This document shows positions 39,807 to 52,600 of a stretch of 60,000 nucleotides of DNA, piece by piece. The position numbers were made by a program, and so were the translations under genes. Location: positions 93,225,845-93,285,844 of the forward strand of contig NC_087062.1 of assembly GCF_963678635.1 (NCBI RefSeq), given 5' to 3'. The notes beneath the pieces are model-generated. The model worked only from the letters and a program-made list of their open reading frames with translations, was not told the origin of the DNA and searched no databases. Numbering within the stretch: position 1 is the stretch's first letter; every line of letters begins with the position of its first letter. Origin of the DNA: Symsagittifera roscoffensis. Lineage: Eukaryota; Xenacoelomorpha; Acoela; Convolutidae.

Positions 39807-41033
39807 GTCAGTTGGCTTTGTTTTTCGCTGTATGCAGTTTTCCTTGTAGTCGGTTTTTATGCTTTCATTTACTCCTGCAATTTGTAATTCTACTAGCCTT
39901 GGCTTCGGATATTTTCCTTTTTGATTTTTTTTTGCTTAAAAAAACTTCTATGGAAATGATTTCGACTTATATTTGGGGTCGTTGGGGCCGGCCGAATGTT
40001 GGGTCCTTCGAGGGAACCAAGAATTTATAGTTCAAAGTTTTTCATGTCAACAATTTTATTTTCGCTCAAAAATTGTTTTCGAATTTTCATTAAACGCCGT
40101 CAAATGGGTTTCTGGACGTTCTTTCCGCAAATAGAACATCATTCCAGACAATATTTTGGAAGGTTTTTAGTTGTGGTTTCTTCGAATTTTTTTCCGTGCT
40201 CTTCGGACTTAGTGGCTTTCTTTTCCTTTCCTGTCTGCTAGCTTGCAATGCTTTTTTTGTGGTATCGTAAAAGATGCGAAGCGCCCCTGTGTCGAAAGTA
40301 AAAATTGTCCATTTTTTGACACTTATTGACTTTTTTTTCAAAAACTACCCTCCCAAATGTGAGGTTATACTTTCAAAAGAATGGACGGCAAATGAATGCA
40401 AAAAGTTATGACTCCTGGAAAAGAAAAAAAAAATTTTGTTTGAAACTTACTTTTCTCGAAAACTAACCTCCCAAATTTGAGGTTTTGATTCTAATGGGTA
40501 GAACGGCTTGTGGGAAGCTCCGCTGCATAAGCGGTTACGCCTAAACTTTTTTACACAAGAAGTTATGACCCTCGGAAAAGTTAAATTACCATTGTCCTTC
40601 CGCATCAGTGCAAAAAGTTCAAAAATTATCAAGCAGGTATTTCGAGCTTTAGCTGGCCTCTAGTCGTCAAGTGCTTGCACAATTGTTTTGGGATTTTAAT
40701 GTTTCCAGGCGAAGAAAGAAATCATATTGGCTAATACCAAGGAGTTTCGGCAGCTTCTAATACACGACACTGTCTGCTTGCTCGAAACCTAACAGATTCT
40801 GTCACTGCTTTCAAGTTAACTAGTTTCTCGATTTCGTGCCGTTTTCTGATTATGTTTTCATTCGTTAGGTTTTACAAAGGTTCCTGTGTATTCTGAAAAA
40901 AATGCAACCTAGTTTAGCAACGTCTTGATGAAATGGCGTTGTCGACTATCTAATAATAAAGAAAATTAACTCACTTGGAAGTAACTGCGATTTAGCTCTG
41001 CGTTTAAATTTGAGCTCTGCTTTTAAATTTTAG
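39807..41033. other. Repeat-derived stretch without a gene
   Basis: Starts with the rest of the family A copy (GTCAGTTGGCTTTG), then a part of family B (ACTCCTGCAATTTGTAATTC near 39870, TTTTTTTGCTTAAAA near 39930). Two diverged direct repeats of about 120 bp (CTCCCAAATGTGAGG near 40351 and CTCCCAAATTTGAGG near 40468) follow. No coding exon could be supported here, including the missing N-terminus of the kinase. Confidence 0.4.
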
Positions 41034-41039
41034 ATTAGC

Positions 41040-41089
41040 ATGGCTAAAGGATGCGCTGTTATTACAATTGAATGCGCTCTTGGAGTCAG
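41040..41089 (+). CDS. MAP3K exon 1 (start of PB1)
   Basis: ATG AAK-like start MAKGCAVITIECALGV, then CAG|GTGAGG. Ends in phase 2. Intron 1 is only 69 bp. Confidence 0.75.
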
Positions 41090-44000
41090 GTGAGGTACTC
41101 TTAATGCTTTCAAACTACTGAAATTTATACTAATTGTTACTTAAATTTTGTTTCACAGAAAACTTGAGTTGCATCGCCCTATAACTTTCCACAATGTCGT
41201 AGAACAAGTCAGCGTAATGTATGGACAGAACGATTTCACCGTGCATTTTCGAAATTCAAATGTAAGTTCAAGTAGATCAATTAACGACTCAATTAAAGTT
41301 GTGAAACTATTATTTGATTCAATGAAGTCTTGATGATTCAAATAAATACAATTATAAAAGTATTCATATCTTCGGTGAAGGCCAAAATTATGCAAAATTC
41401 AATTTGCGAAACAAAGAATATACGTCTTACAATATTTTCTCGGGCTTTGTTATCAAAGTGAACTAAATTGATCCGAATTTTATCGCCAATTGTAATGCAG
41501 TTGTCTACAGCGTCAACAGTTGAATTTAAAAGGTCAATTCACTGTTAATTGTAGTGGAAACCAAATTTCTAAGACGCATCGGGGTAGAAGTTTTTTGGAG
41601 AATTTGGCGGGGTAGGGGAAGAGGTAATATTCCTTAGTATCAATATTTTTCGCGTTCGGGGACTGAATGACTGCATTGCTGTTTTTTGGTTCTATAGTTG
41701 CTCTTGCGAGAGCAAGTGTCTTCTAATCGGGAACTAGACTTTTTTTCCCGTAAATAACTTTTCTTGCAAATTTTAAGAAATTGGGAAGTTGCTTTATTAG
41801 TGAACCTTAGCTAATTCTAGACTACTTCTCAATTGGCCTAGGGGTAACGCGGTTGCCTTTGCAACCAAAGGTTTGGGGTTCGAGTCCCGGTATTAAACTG
41901 AATTTTTTTTTTCGGGAAACATTGATGTTGGATTTTTGTTTGTCGGCTTATGTTTTTTCGGCAAGTTGCCCTATTGGGATTCTTCTTGTCCTGTCAGCAT
42001 TATTCATCGTATATTCACGTATTTTTGGTTTTACTCCTGTAATTTAAAAAATCGATAGCCCTGACGTTTTTTGTGTTTTTCTTGGTTTTCCTTTTTGTTT
42101 TTTTTCCGCTTAAAAGCATTATTTGGACCTAAAGCTTAATTTCGGATAACGTTTTATCGGCTTAGGTACCTTATTCTGTGTCGCTTCAAGAGCAAAAAAG
42201 AATTGATGTTTTTGGTTAAAACATTAATACATAATGGAGAGGATCAACTTAACAAAGCTTCGAATGATCAAACCCGAGTTCAGTGTCGATATTGGTGAAA
42301 AAAAAAACTTTTTTTTTTGTAATTGGCCTCATTTATCTTATAAAATCTTTATAAAATTTTGTTGTCGCACCTGCGCTTTAAAGCATAGTTTCATATGAAA
42401 TATTGTCGTTGAGCGCTGTTTGGGGGATATAAAGTGACATTTTTTGGGTGTGTTTCAGTTTTATTTGAGTTGTCTTCCCCGCAAAATCAGGTGCCATAAG
42501 TAATCATGGGAATGGGACGAGCGATATATCATATTATAATATTAAAGCTGTTTTAGCCGTGATTTGAACGACATTAAAACCTTTTCAAAAAATTTCGAGA
42601 TGTCGAGAAAAACCGGAGTTTCAATCTAATTTCGAGCGAGTAAAGCGATTGAGTAACGTTCGATATCTGAAAATTTTCAGTTATGAAGTTTTTTCTTTTT
42701 TTATTTTACGCAAAATCAGGCGCTACAAATAGTTCTCAAACTAGATTAATTGATATCGCATTTTTGAGTCTTGAAAACATTTTCAAATATTTTGCTCTAA
42801 TTTTTAGCAAGTAAACCGAGCAAGCAGGCTTGTTAGGCGGTAAGCTTTTTTAAGGCGTGAAAACTTGTATCACTCCAGTAAAAAAGGGCTTTGCTCCAAG
42901 ATTTTTACTGTGTTTTTGGCACTGCAACTGGTTAATCTTGTTGCTAGCTTTTGTTTTTGTGAGCTGAGCCTCAATATGGTTGTTTTTCTAACGCTAAAAA
43001 ATGTCGGATTTTATGTGAACGCACATGCCTTTTTACAGCCAATAATGGCCTGTTTTTCCCCATATTTTTTTCCAAAAAGCAATTTGAAACTCATTAATGA
43101 GCTAATTTGACAGTTTTTGTTTTAATCTTCGACCTGTTATCTTAGTTATGACAATTTTTCTACAAGGGAAAGGACCAACATGCGAGCTGTTTAGCTTAAG
43201 AATTAAATGCAAATTTTCGGGGCTGAGAAATGTTGCCTCACCCTCTAGCATGGATCATGGTGGGCCTCGAACATCCGACCTTTCGATCGAGGGGCGCAGA
43301 CGTAACGATTTCACCACCGCTCTTATTATAGCATCGGGGCTTTTGCGGACGCCAATAAAGGAAACTTCTGCCAAAGTTTTTTTGATAAGTTGGTTTTTCT
43401 GGACTTATAGCTCTCTGGCATATTTACTCATAGCTATCCGGAAAGATTTCTTAGCTCTTTTAACTGTGTCGAAACACATTGCCAATTATTGTCATCCTAA
43501 CTTTATGGCTCCGTGCGTGAACAAATGGAAGATCAAAACTGCTGATGAAGCTTCTGCAGTGGTAACTAAAAGGTCGTAACGGTATCAGCAATACATTTGT
43601 ATCACTTGAAAGAAAGAAAGAAATTAAGCTCTTCCTTTGAACATGTTCATTCGTTATCTAGACTTAATATTCAGAGCTGATAAATACATAGAAATAAGAC
43701 TATGAGATGACAGTCAATGGGGCTATCGATGACTTTCCAGTCTGTCCTAGAGTATAAATAGATCAAACATTTTTCAAGTTCATATTTAGGGAAAGCGCCA
43801 AATACCTCAAAGGGAATTGTACAATATTCATCATCAGAAACATTTGATACTTTAATTCAATTGAGCAAATAATGTTGCGGCGCTCACAACTGCGAAGGAG
43901 TCAACCTGAATTGCAAAGGTTCTCAGAACATCTTGTTTACAAATCTATGAAATGGAAAAGTTTTATTGTATTTAAAAGCAAAAATTTTATATTTTCATAT

Positions 44001-47000
44001 CTTAAATATATACTGCGAGCTTGCCAGCGTAGTGTATTAGTATGAACCTACTTTTTTCCAACGTACCTTGCAAATAAAATTGCTCAATTTGATGGCCTTT
44101 TTGCCTTAATCACGAACTATAGCTTTGGAATTTTTTTAGCATCTATTCTCTGCTTTTTTGTGACTAGTGTGTGTCGATCGTTAAGCGTCCATGACGGTGT
44201 GGGGTGTGCTTGAGGATCTTAATGTTGAGGTTCGAATCCGTCCCGCAGCAAAAGTTTTACTAATTTCAGGCTTATTTCTAATTCTCCTATTTCACTTTAT
44301 AGAGCTGATTTGTGGTAATTTTTTTGCTAGTGTTGCAAATACGTTATCTAGAAAAATTCAGATCCATTTCATTCGATTTCAGAGATTTGCAGCTCTGATT
44401 TTAATTGAATGCCTTTCTACTTGTAATTGTAATATTTTAGAAGATTGCGCATCGTATTTCGCATTGAACTTTAAAAAAAAACATTTGAGTTATTGATAGA
44501 AACTTCAGAATTTAACTTCCTCACTTGTGGCAGAACAAACTTGTGCAATTCGTATTTGTTTAACTCATAAACAGAACTTCATTTTGCGAAATGGTAATAG
44601 CTTCAAGAATTGAGTGAATGTTTGTGCATCCAAATATCAAAACTGCATATTGTATGATCGACGTGACATTCCGAGTATGGTCTTTTCAGAGCTGTTGCTG
44701 AAGCACATAATACCTTTTCAAAACTTAAATATACCTATAGATTGTACTTATTTAGATATTGCTGCCTGTTTTGAACGACACCGATCTTGAGTATGCACTT
44801 CACATATATGATCTTGGAGGAAGTGACGAAACGACTCCTCTTATATTTGTTGTCAGTTTTGACTCGACAAATGACCCTGAGAAAGTTATTGACGCCGCAG
44901 ACTTCAACTTGGGTTATAAAACTGACCCAATCGTTTCGAATAACACGGGGGATGGGCGGCGTGGAATAACACGCGCAAGATCTTTCCCGCGCTCAGGAAT
45001 GACACATGTGCACAATGCCAGGCGAAGTGTTGTAAATCGAGTGAGCAGTCGAAATGAATCCAGTTGCGAAAATGAGCTGAATAGCGAAGCACGATTTATT
45101 CCCGAAGACAATTTTGACGGGGTTAGTTAAATAGTTTTTTTTTGCTCGGACCTGTCCAGGAACATAGGAGCAGGTTTGTTTTCTCGCAAAATTAGGAACT
45201 ACAAGAAAACCTCTGAAGACGTAGACTGATATATCATAATGACACTTTTTTAGCCGTAATTGCTGTGAAAAATTTTTTTTAAAAAAACAAAAATTTTTAA
45301 TATCTTCGTTCAACTAACTTTGGCATCATCCACACTAACTTTCTCCAAAAAGAAACGAAAAAGTTTTTGCATGTTTGTACCGGAAAAATCAATTAGTTTT
45401 TAATGATATTTTTTGCAAAAATGAACATGGTTGGAACACTCAGTGCTGTTTGTGCAGCAAACGTCTACTGATGTTAAAAAATAAATTAAACTATTTATTT
45501 TGGCTTGCTTTAGCAGAGTGGAGGATACACGGCCTCTGTTAGCGGAGAAAGCAGAAATTCCCTACATAGTACATCCAGCAGCTCGCAAAAGTAAGAAATT
45601 TTGTAGATTGTTTTCAGAAAGAAGGGTTCGGTTCTGTGCGCGAAACAGGTAGCTTAAGCACGTAGAATTATATTTCCAACTTGTGCGAAAATATTCATGG
45701 TTTTTGCTTCTATATAATAAAAGTACTTTTTAGCATGTTACTTTTTGCTGTAGAGGAATGAAATTTGATTTTCAATTTCGTTTTCTGATTGCGGTTGCAA
45801 ATCATTGTGTGCTAGACATTTCCCTTCAACAGCTTTACATGTACGTTAAGATGGAAGTATTTGATAGCGTATTTCCTTATCAAGCAAGCAAAGACGAAAC
45901 GTCCATGCTCGAGAGTACCATAATCTGATGTTTTCAACCCGTACAAGGCTTTAATATTTTGCAAACTATGGATTTTTGAATTATCGTCGTGCCTGAAGAA
46001 GACGACGAATTAGATTTATTTCTCAAGAGTTATAAATACAAAAACAGTTAAGATATACACAATTCATAACTCTGAGAGGACAGCCTACGAACCCATTTGG
46101 GTTTCAGATGGCTGCCCTATAGGACAAACATTTTCATAAGACAAGATAATCTTAAAAATTAAAGTGAAAAAGTTACAATCATTAGAATAGAAACCGAAAC
46201 CTCAATTTCTATTCATCAGAATTATAATTTGAAGACAAGTGAATATCCCTGACAACACAGGATAGGCACATCAAACCTTGATAAAGATTGGGGTCTCTTA
46301 GAATATTCCTATGATTGATTGTATTATTATGAGTAATGAACGTAATGAAGACTCATATATAGGTCTTGCTGATTTTTTTTTGTTTTTTTTAGGAAAAAGT
46401 CTTAAAATATTGATGCACTTGGGTATAATGCATTTTTTGAGTTCAATTGAAATTCATCTGCTGAAAGTGATCTAAAAAGCACTCTCCAATTACGAACGTG
46501 GAATTGGCGCGAAAAAACGTGAACGATTTATGGTTTCGAAAGTGGAATTTAATTTTTAGGATTTCCCAGCGGAATTAAAACTTTACCTATTGATTCATTT
46601 TTCTCAAGTGGGTTCATAAAAGCGCCAATCATGAATTTTCCTAAAAGTTCAAAGAGCTTAAATTGATGGCATCCATTTTTTGAAATTCGAAAGTAGAGAT
46701 TTTTCAACAAAGTTAGTGTATTTTTTATGTTTACTTGCGCTCATTGCTCTTTTCCAATCTTCGATTGCCTATGTTAATTTGATTCAATGTGGCTCAAAAA
46801 ATCAAAAGAAAAACCAACGCAAAAACTTGTTTGTCGTAGGCTCCTGTAACCAGTTAATTTAAATTTCTTGAATTTGTTCACTTAGCGGTTACTGCTTCTA
46901 CGTTAATTGTACTAACGCAGAGACTTGAAACGCCGTTCGTTCTTAAGTAACAACCAGACGCGTTTTTTATAAACTTCTAATGGTACAGATAATTTAGTTG

Positions 47001-49544
47001 CAACTTTTTAGAAGTTTTTGTTCTTTCCTTTTCTTTTTTTTGTGGTATAAAAGCAATAAGAGAAATGTTCTTTGTAATGTTACCCATGGTATAGTTCCTA
47101 CGATTTTACGGAATGTTTTTTTTTCATTACTGTTTTTGTTCGACATTTTTGCGACATAATTTTATGAGTGAAACATTTTCATGAGTTTTTATATTTAAGT
47201 GTTAATGAACAAAGTGAAGGCACTTATTTAAGTTTTTTTCAGAAAAAAGTCCTAAAGTTTGAGCTAGATAAAGTTTGATTTTTTGTGGTTTGTTTTTCTA
47301 ATGGTTTCGAAAATGAGTTTAATTTTTTGATTTACTTTTGAAGTATTTTTTTTCAATACTAATATTTTGATCATGTGAGATATTTAATTGCCCGTTCTTT
47401 TCGAAATTTGTCTTGTATGTTGGTTGTCAATTTAAGAACTCAGATTTCACTATGTGATTTTTTAATCTTTTTCTTTATTGTGGTTAAATGGATTCGGCAT
47501 TTATGATATCGGCTTAGCGGCCTTAATTTCAATAATTTGATAAGCACAAGAATGTTGTAATAAAAACTTTTTTCAACTGTCTTTTGAGTGTGTTTAAGGT
47601 TCATGAACGTAGTTTAAGCTCTTATATAAGTCTTGGTTGTTTTTTTTCACGACAAAGTCTTAAAATTTGTTCAGGCGGTTTGACTTTTTAAAGTTCAGTT
47701 CATTTCCTTTCAGCAAAGAGCTAAATTGTAAACGTCACTAAAAACGTGATTGACTAATAGTTTCAAATTTTAATTTGCTGCTTTCCCTGCTGAATAGAAA
47801 TTTTTCCTATTGATCCAGTTTTCTTATATTGAGTTGATTTTATCAAAAAAATTCAACCAAAAATTACTCTTAAAATTCAAAGCGCCTTAAAGTCATATTT
47901 TCTTCGAAATTCGAAAGTTTTTCAATAAATAGTAATTTTTTTTCTGTTTCCTTGCGTTCATGACTCCTTTCCAACTGACTGTTGGCTGTGTTTTAGTTTA
48001 TCACAGTTTATTGATTCGCCTCCTGAACCGTCAATGACTGCATCTCCAAGAATGGTGGGAGTCCCGCTTGACAGCAATCGATCATACAGATTGTCCAACA
48101 GCTGTTCAGGTAGTTTTAAGTTGGGCAATCACGAAGGTATGTTCTTACCGGATCATGGGGTAGATTCTGGCATTGGACATGGTCCCGCTTTCTTTGATCG
48201 CAATCTCGGAGGCAATCACACCTCCGAAGATGACGAAATTTTGGCCGAAGAGGTACTAGATGGAATCGAAACTACATCAGTTGATTTCAACAGAGTTGCC
48301 GACTCAGTTGGTCTGTGCATTGATACGACTCTCTGTGAAAGTGGAACGCCATCAAATCGAAGACAATCCAGTTGTTTGTCTTACTCGCGTGCATCAAAGA
48401 ACAGTGGCAATGCCTCCCAACACAGCAATTCAGGTAAATAGTTTTTTTTGGATAATTAATCTTCGTTTTTTGCGCAAAATTTACGCCATATTAGTAATTT
48501 GACTGCTGCTTCAAATATCTGACCCCAAATACCAAATAGAAATAGATTAAGTTAACACTTCCCCTAAATTTTAACTCGGATTCACTTAGCATACCGCCGC
48601 GTGTAAATTATTCGATTGTGGTTAGCTCTAACTTTCAACTTAGAAATAATTTAGCATCCGCACTGTTGAACGGATTGGGAAGTGATGGCGGATCTCAAAT
48701 GCTTCATTTTTCAATTTTTGCAGTTTATGTAAACAAAAAGCAGCTTTCTTTGTTGCGTTCGAAAGTTGTAGTTTGGTTTAAAATTATGAACATTTTTCGT
48801 TCCAATGTTGTTACGTTTAAGTAAAGGTCTTGCGTGTTGATTATCGAGATTTTTCTCAAATTTTACAATAGTCCTTGTCTCATCTGTAAAGTCATTGCTC
48901 TTTTTTAGATACCACTGCAGCAAATCAAAGTGCCAATATCCGCTCAATCAACAATCAAAGTCATCCTCCAAGACAAGTAAGTTTTTATAAATGCTTTCTT
49001 CATATTTGAACAACCGAATTATTTACAGTTATCGATTGTTTTAGAAAACAGCGGAAAACTGCACCAGCTTCACAGTTGATTTTATGCAAGAGAGTTTTGG
49101 GAATGACGGTTAGTTGCCGATTATTCATTTTCATATTGCATAAATTTGATCCTTTTTTTCGTAACGTTATTATATGTCTGAACTATGTCTGAAAGATTGA
49201 GACATATAGTAAATAAGGAGTTTTCATCGTTACACTAGAGAGCTTGATAGCGTTAGTGTATTAGTACGAACCATCTTTTTCTATACCTAACAAATTGGTC
49301 ATCAAGAGTGTTCATTTATTTGGTGACAGCTTTGCTATTATCAGATCTGTAGCATTGGAAATTTCATAGCATATGTTCTCTGCTTTATTTGTGGCTAGTG
49401 TTTAAGTGTAGTTAACGTAGTGAAGACTCTTATATAGGTCTTGGTGATTTCTTTTGTTTGTTTTTTTTAGGAAAAAATCTTAAAATGCTCTAGTAATTAC
49501 AGATGTGCATTCATACATATAAATGCATTTATGAATGCAGTTAG

Positions 49545-49604
<60 letters not shown>

Positions 49605-52600
49605 TTTTGATCAATATATGATCATTTGCTAAAAATTACGTAAATAGCACTCTCCAAATACGAACATGAAAAGTTGAGAACACGAATTTGTACTAGTTCG
49701 AGGCTCCTTTCTACTTTTACTTATTGCAATGTATAGAGCTGCTTCTTCTCTTGTTCTTGCTAGTGTTTGCGAAGAGCAGGTTCGCCTCTGTGTAAAAATT
49801 TGCGTTTGTTATTAAGATTCGATGAACGTAGTTCAGTCTCTCATATGTCGCGATTGTTTTTTTGTTTTTTTTTTCTTGAAATTTGTTCAGGCTTTAAGTT
49901 CAGTTAATTTCTTTTTTAAAAAGAAGGCAAACTCCACTATCGAATAGCGAAAGTTTAAGGGTCACAAAAACGTGATCGACATCTAGTTTCAAAAACAGAA
50001 TTTAGTTTTCAGATTTCCCAGCGAAATAAAATTTTTACCTATTGATACACTTTCTCAAAAAGTGCCAATCATGAATTATTCTAGAAGTTCACAGAGCTTA
50101 AAATGCATCTATTTTTTTTCGAAATTCGAAAGTTGAATTTTTTCCAAATAAGTAGTCGGTTTTTTTCCTGTTTACTTGCGTTCATTGAAAATTTTCCACT
50201 TGCCTGTTGGCTATGTTTGAATTTGAGTGCAATAAATGATAACCAGCAGGTGGATGATCCAGGGTTTTTTCTAGACATGTCAGGTGGATAGTTTTTGTTG
50301 GCTTTCTCGGTCAAATTGACTTTCTAAAGTTCATTGAACTTGGCCGAGCAAGTGTCTTGTTATCGGGAACTAGACTTTTCCCCTAAACTATTTTTCTTAC
50401 AAATCTGCCAAGAAATTTAACTTGATTTATTATTGAACCTTTGCAGCATCAAGCTCTTTTCGACTAAGTCTAGGGCTAACACGGTTGCATCTGCACCCTA
50501 TGGTCTGAGGTTTAAGTCCCTGTCGGTCGAACCTTATTTTTCAGGATATATGATTGGTAACCAGCTTCTGTGTGACCATGTATATCGTTTGTAGAGTATT
50601 AGTTGTTGTGTTTCAGAAGCGTACAGTCTGGAACACTGGGTGCCTGGAAAAAGACTGGGCCACGGCGGATTTGGGGAAGTCTCTGTGTACTATAACAAAC
50701 ACACGGGAGTGGAGAGCGCAGTTAAGCAGATCAAACTCACTGAGGCCAACAGCAGAAAGGTCATCTTCATCTACTCTAAACGCTTTACACACACGCATTT
50801 CAGCGTTTTTTTTATACCTTTATCGGGTCCGTGTAAAGCATTTTGCCTCGAACACGGTGACCGATCGCCTTCAAATTTAAGCAGTACGCCAACATGCGAA
50901 ATGCTAATTCCTGATTGGTTGGGGAAAAAATCCCGCAAACCGAATTGATTCAGTTGGGCGATTTTTCTCTTTGTCTCAGTTTCGTTTGCAAAAAAATAGA
51001 ATCAAAATGGAAGCAAGCCTGCATTATAGGAAATTTTGACCCTGGCACCATATTAAATAAGTATCTTTTCAGCATTTGGAGAACTAAGAGCTCTAGAGTT
51101 CGGTAATTGTTTCTTTCAGCAGACCCAGAATTAAAACTAAATCATGAATATCCAGTAGTTGATGCCGTTTAGATGAGCCATAAGAGTGGAATTGGGAACT
51201 CTGTATTTTAATTGATGGTATTTATTTTAGGTGCTACGAACCGCTGAACAGGAGATTCGAGTGCTGAGCAGGTATTCACACGAGAGAATTGTCAAATTTT
51301 ACGGATCCAAGATAGACAGTGAGAAACAGTGCATCTACATCTTCATGGAATACATTCCAGGCGTAAGAGCAACAATTCTTATCATTTGACCTCAAGAATT
51401 ATTTACCTAGCATAAGGCTCAAAAATAGAAATTACTCAGTATAATTTTCATTAAAAGTCGAAAGTAATTTTATCCAAAAAATGTTTATCATAAATTGTTC
51501 GAAAATTTCAAAGAGTTTCTAAGGTCGATGAAAGTAGCTCAGATTCTTATATAGGATAGGTCGTGATTTTTTTTTCGTTTTTTATTTCATTTAAAATCTT
51601 AAACTTTAAACTTGTTCAGGCTCTAATTTTCTTTTTCGCGGTTTCACTTGTGATTTCTTTTTAAGTTCACTTCATGTCTTTTGTTGAAAGGGAGGCGAAC
51701 TCCACTATCGAACAGCGAAAGTGTAAAGGTCTCGAAAATCATGATCGACTTCTAATTAAATGGAATTAAATTATCAGATATACCAGCGAAATGGAAATTT
51801 TACCATTTGATCCAGTTTTCTCGAATTGTGTTAATTTTATCAAAAAATTGTCAATCATAAACTGTTCTAGAATTTCAAAGAGGTTTTAAGGCCACCGATT
51901 TTTTTCTTAGAAATTTGAATTTTGTAGAAAACTCCGTATTTTCTTCTGTTTACTTGTATTAATTGACTCTTTTTCAAATGTCTGCTGGCTATGTTCTAAA
52001 TCTACCATGACTTTTTAGAGCTACTTCCTGCCGTTTTCTCGCTTAAGTTTACTAGTGTTTAAGTTGGGCTGTTTTCCAAGTCTTTCCTGGCTAGTTTTAA
52101 CCATAATGTTGTGACAAAAACTATTTAATACATCTGCTTGTAACCCACGTCGAATATGAATTTAAAACTTGTCAGCTCGTCAACTCATTAAAAAAATTTG
52201 GTTTTTGGTTTAATGTTTGGCTTTTTGTCGTTTGTAAAATTGGCAAGACTGCATAGTTTTTTAATTTTGCGAAAGCAAGTGTCTTGTTATCGGGAAAACA
52301 CTAGCCTTTTTTTCCCATAAACTTCTTTTCTTAAATCTGAAGTTGAAATTGAAGTTACTTTATTTTTGAACCATTGTGAAATTATAAACTGTTTTGGGAA
52401 AAAATTGAATTATCAGAATTTTGTTTGTCTGTGTATGTTTTGTCGGCCTATTTTTTTGCCAGATTGTGGAGTTTTGTGCAGTTAGCTATTTTTGTCGTCA
52501 ATGCAATTGATTTAGAAATATTTCTGCTATTTATAAAACTAATTGCCCTGACTTGTTATATTTTCTTTTTTTTTGTTTCACTTAAAAGCTACATTTGGCG

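Noticed and set aside
41823-41898. A functional tRNA gene
   Set aside because: A and B boxes are present but the stems do not close and related sequences recur in the same repeat context, so it is a tRNA-derived repeat.
43148-43579. 143-codon frame in intron 2
   Set aside because: It crosses a tRNA-like repeat and has no recognisable domain or homologous arrangement.
49546-49600. A promoter-like TATA region
   Set aside because: It is a plain TA microsatellite inside an intron.
50640-50948. Continuation of the kinase exon past 50759
   Set aside because: The sequence after the RK pair loses kinase similarity, and exon 9 continues in the right phase from a GT at 50760.
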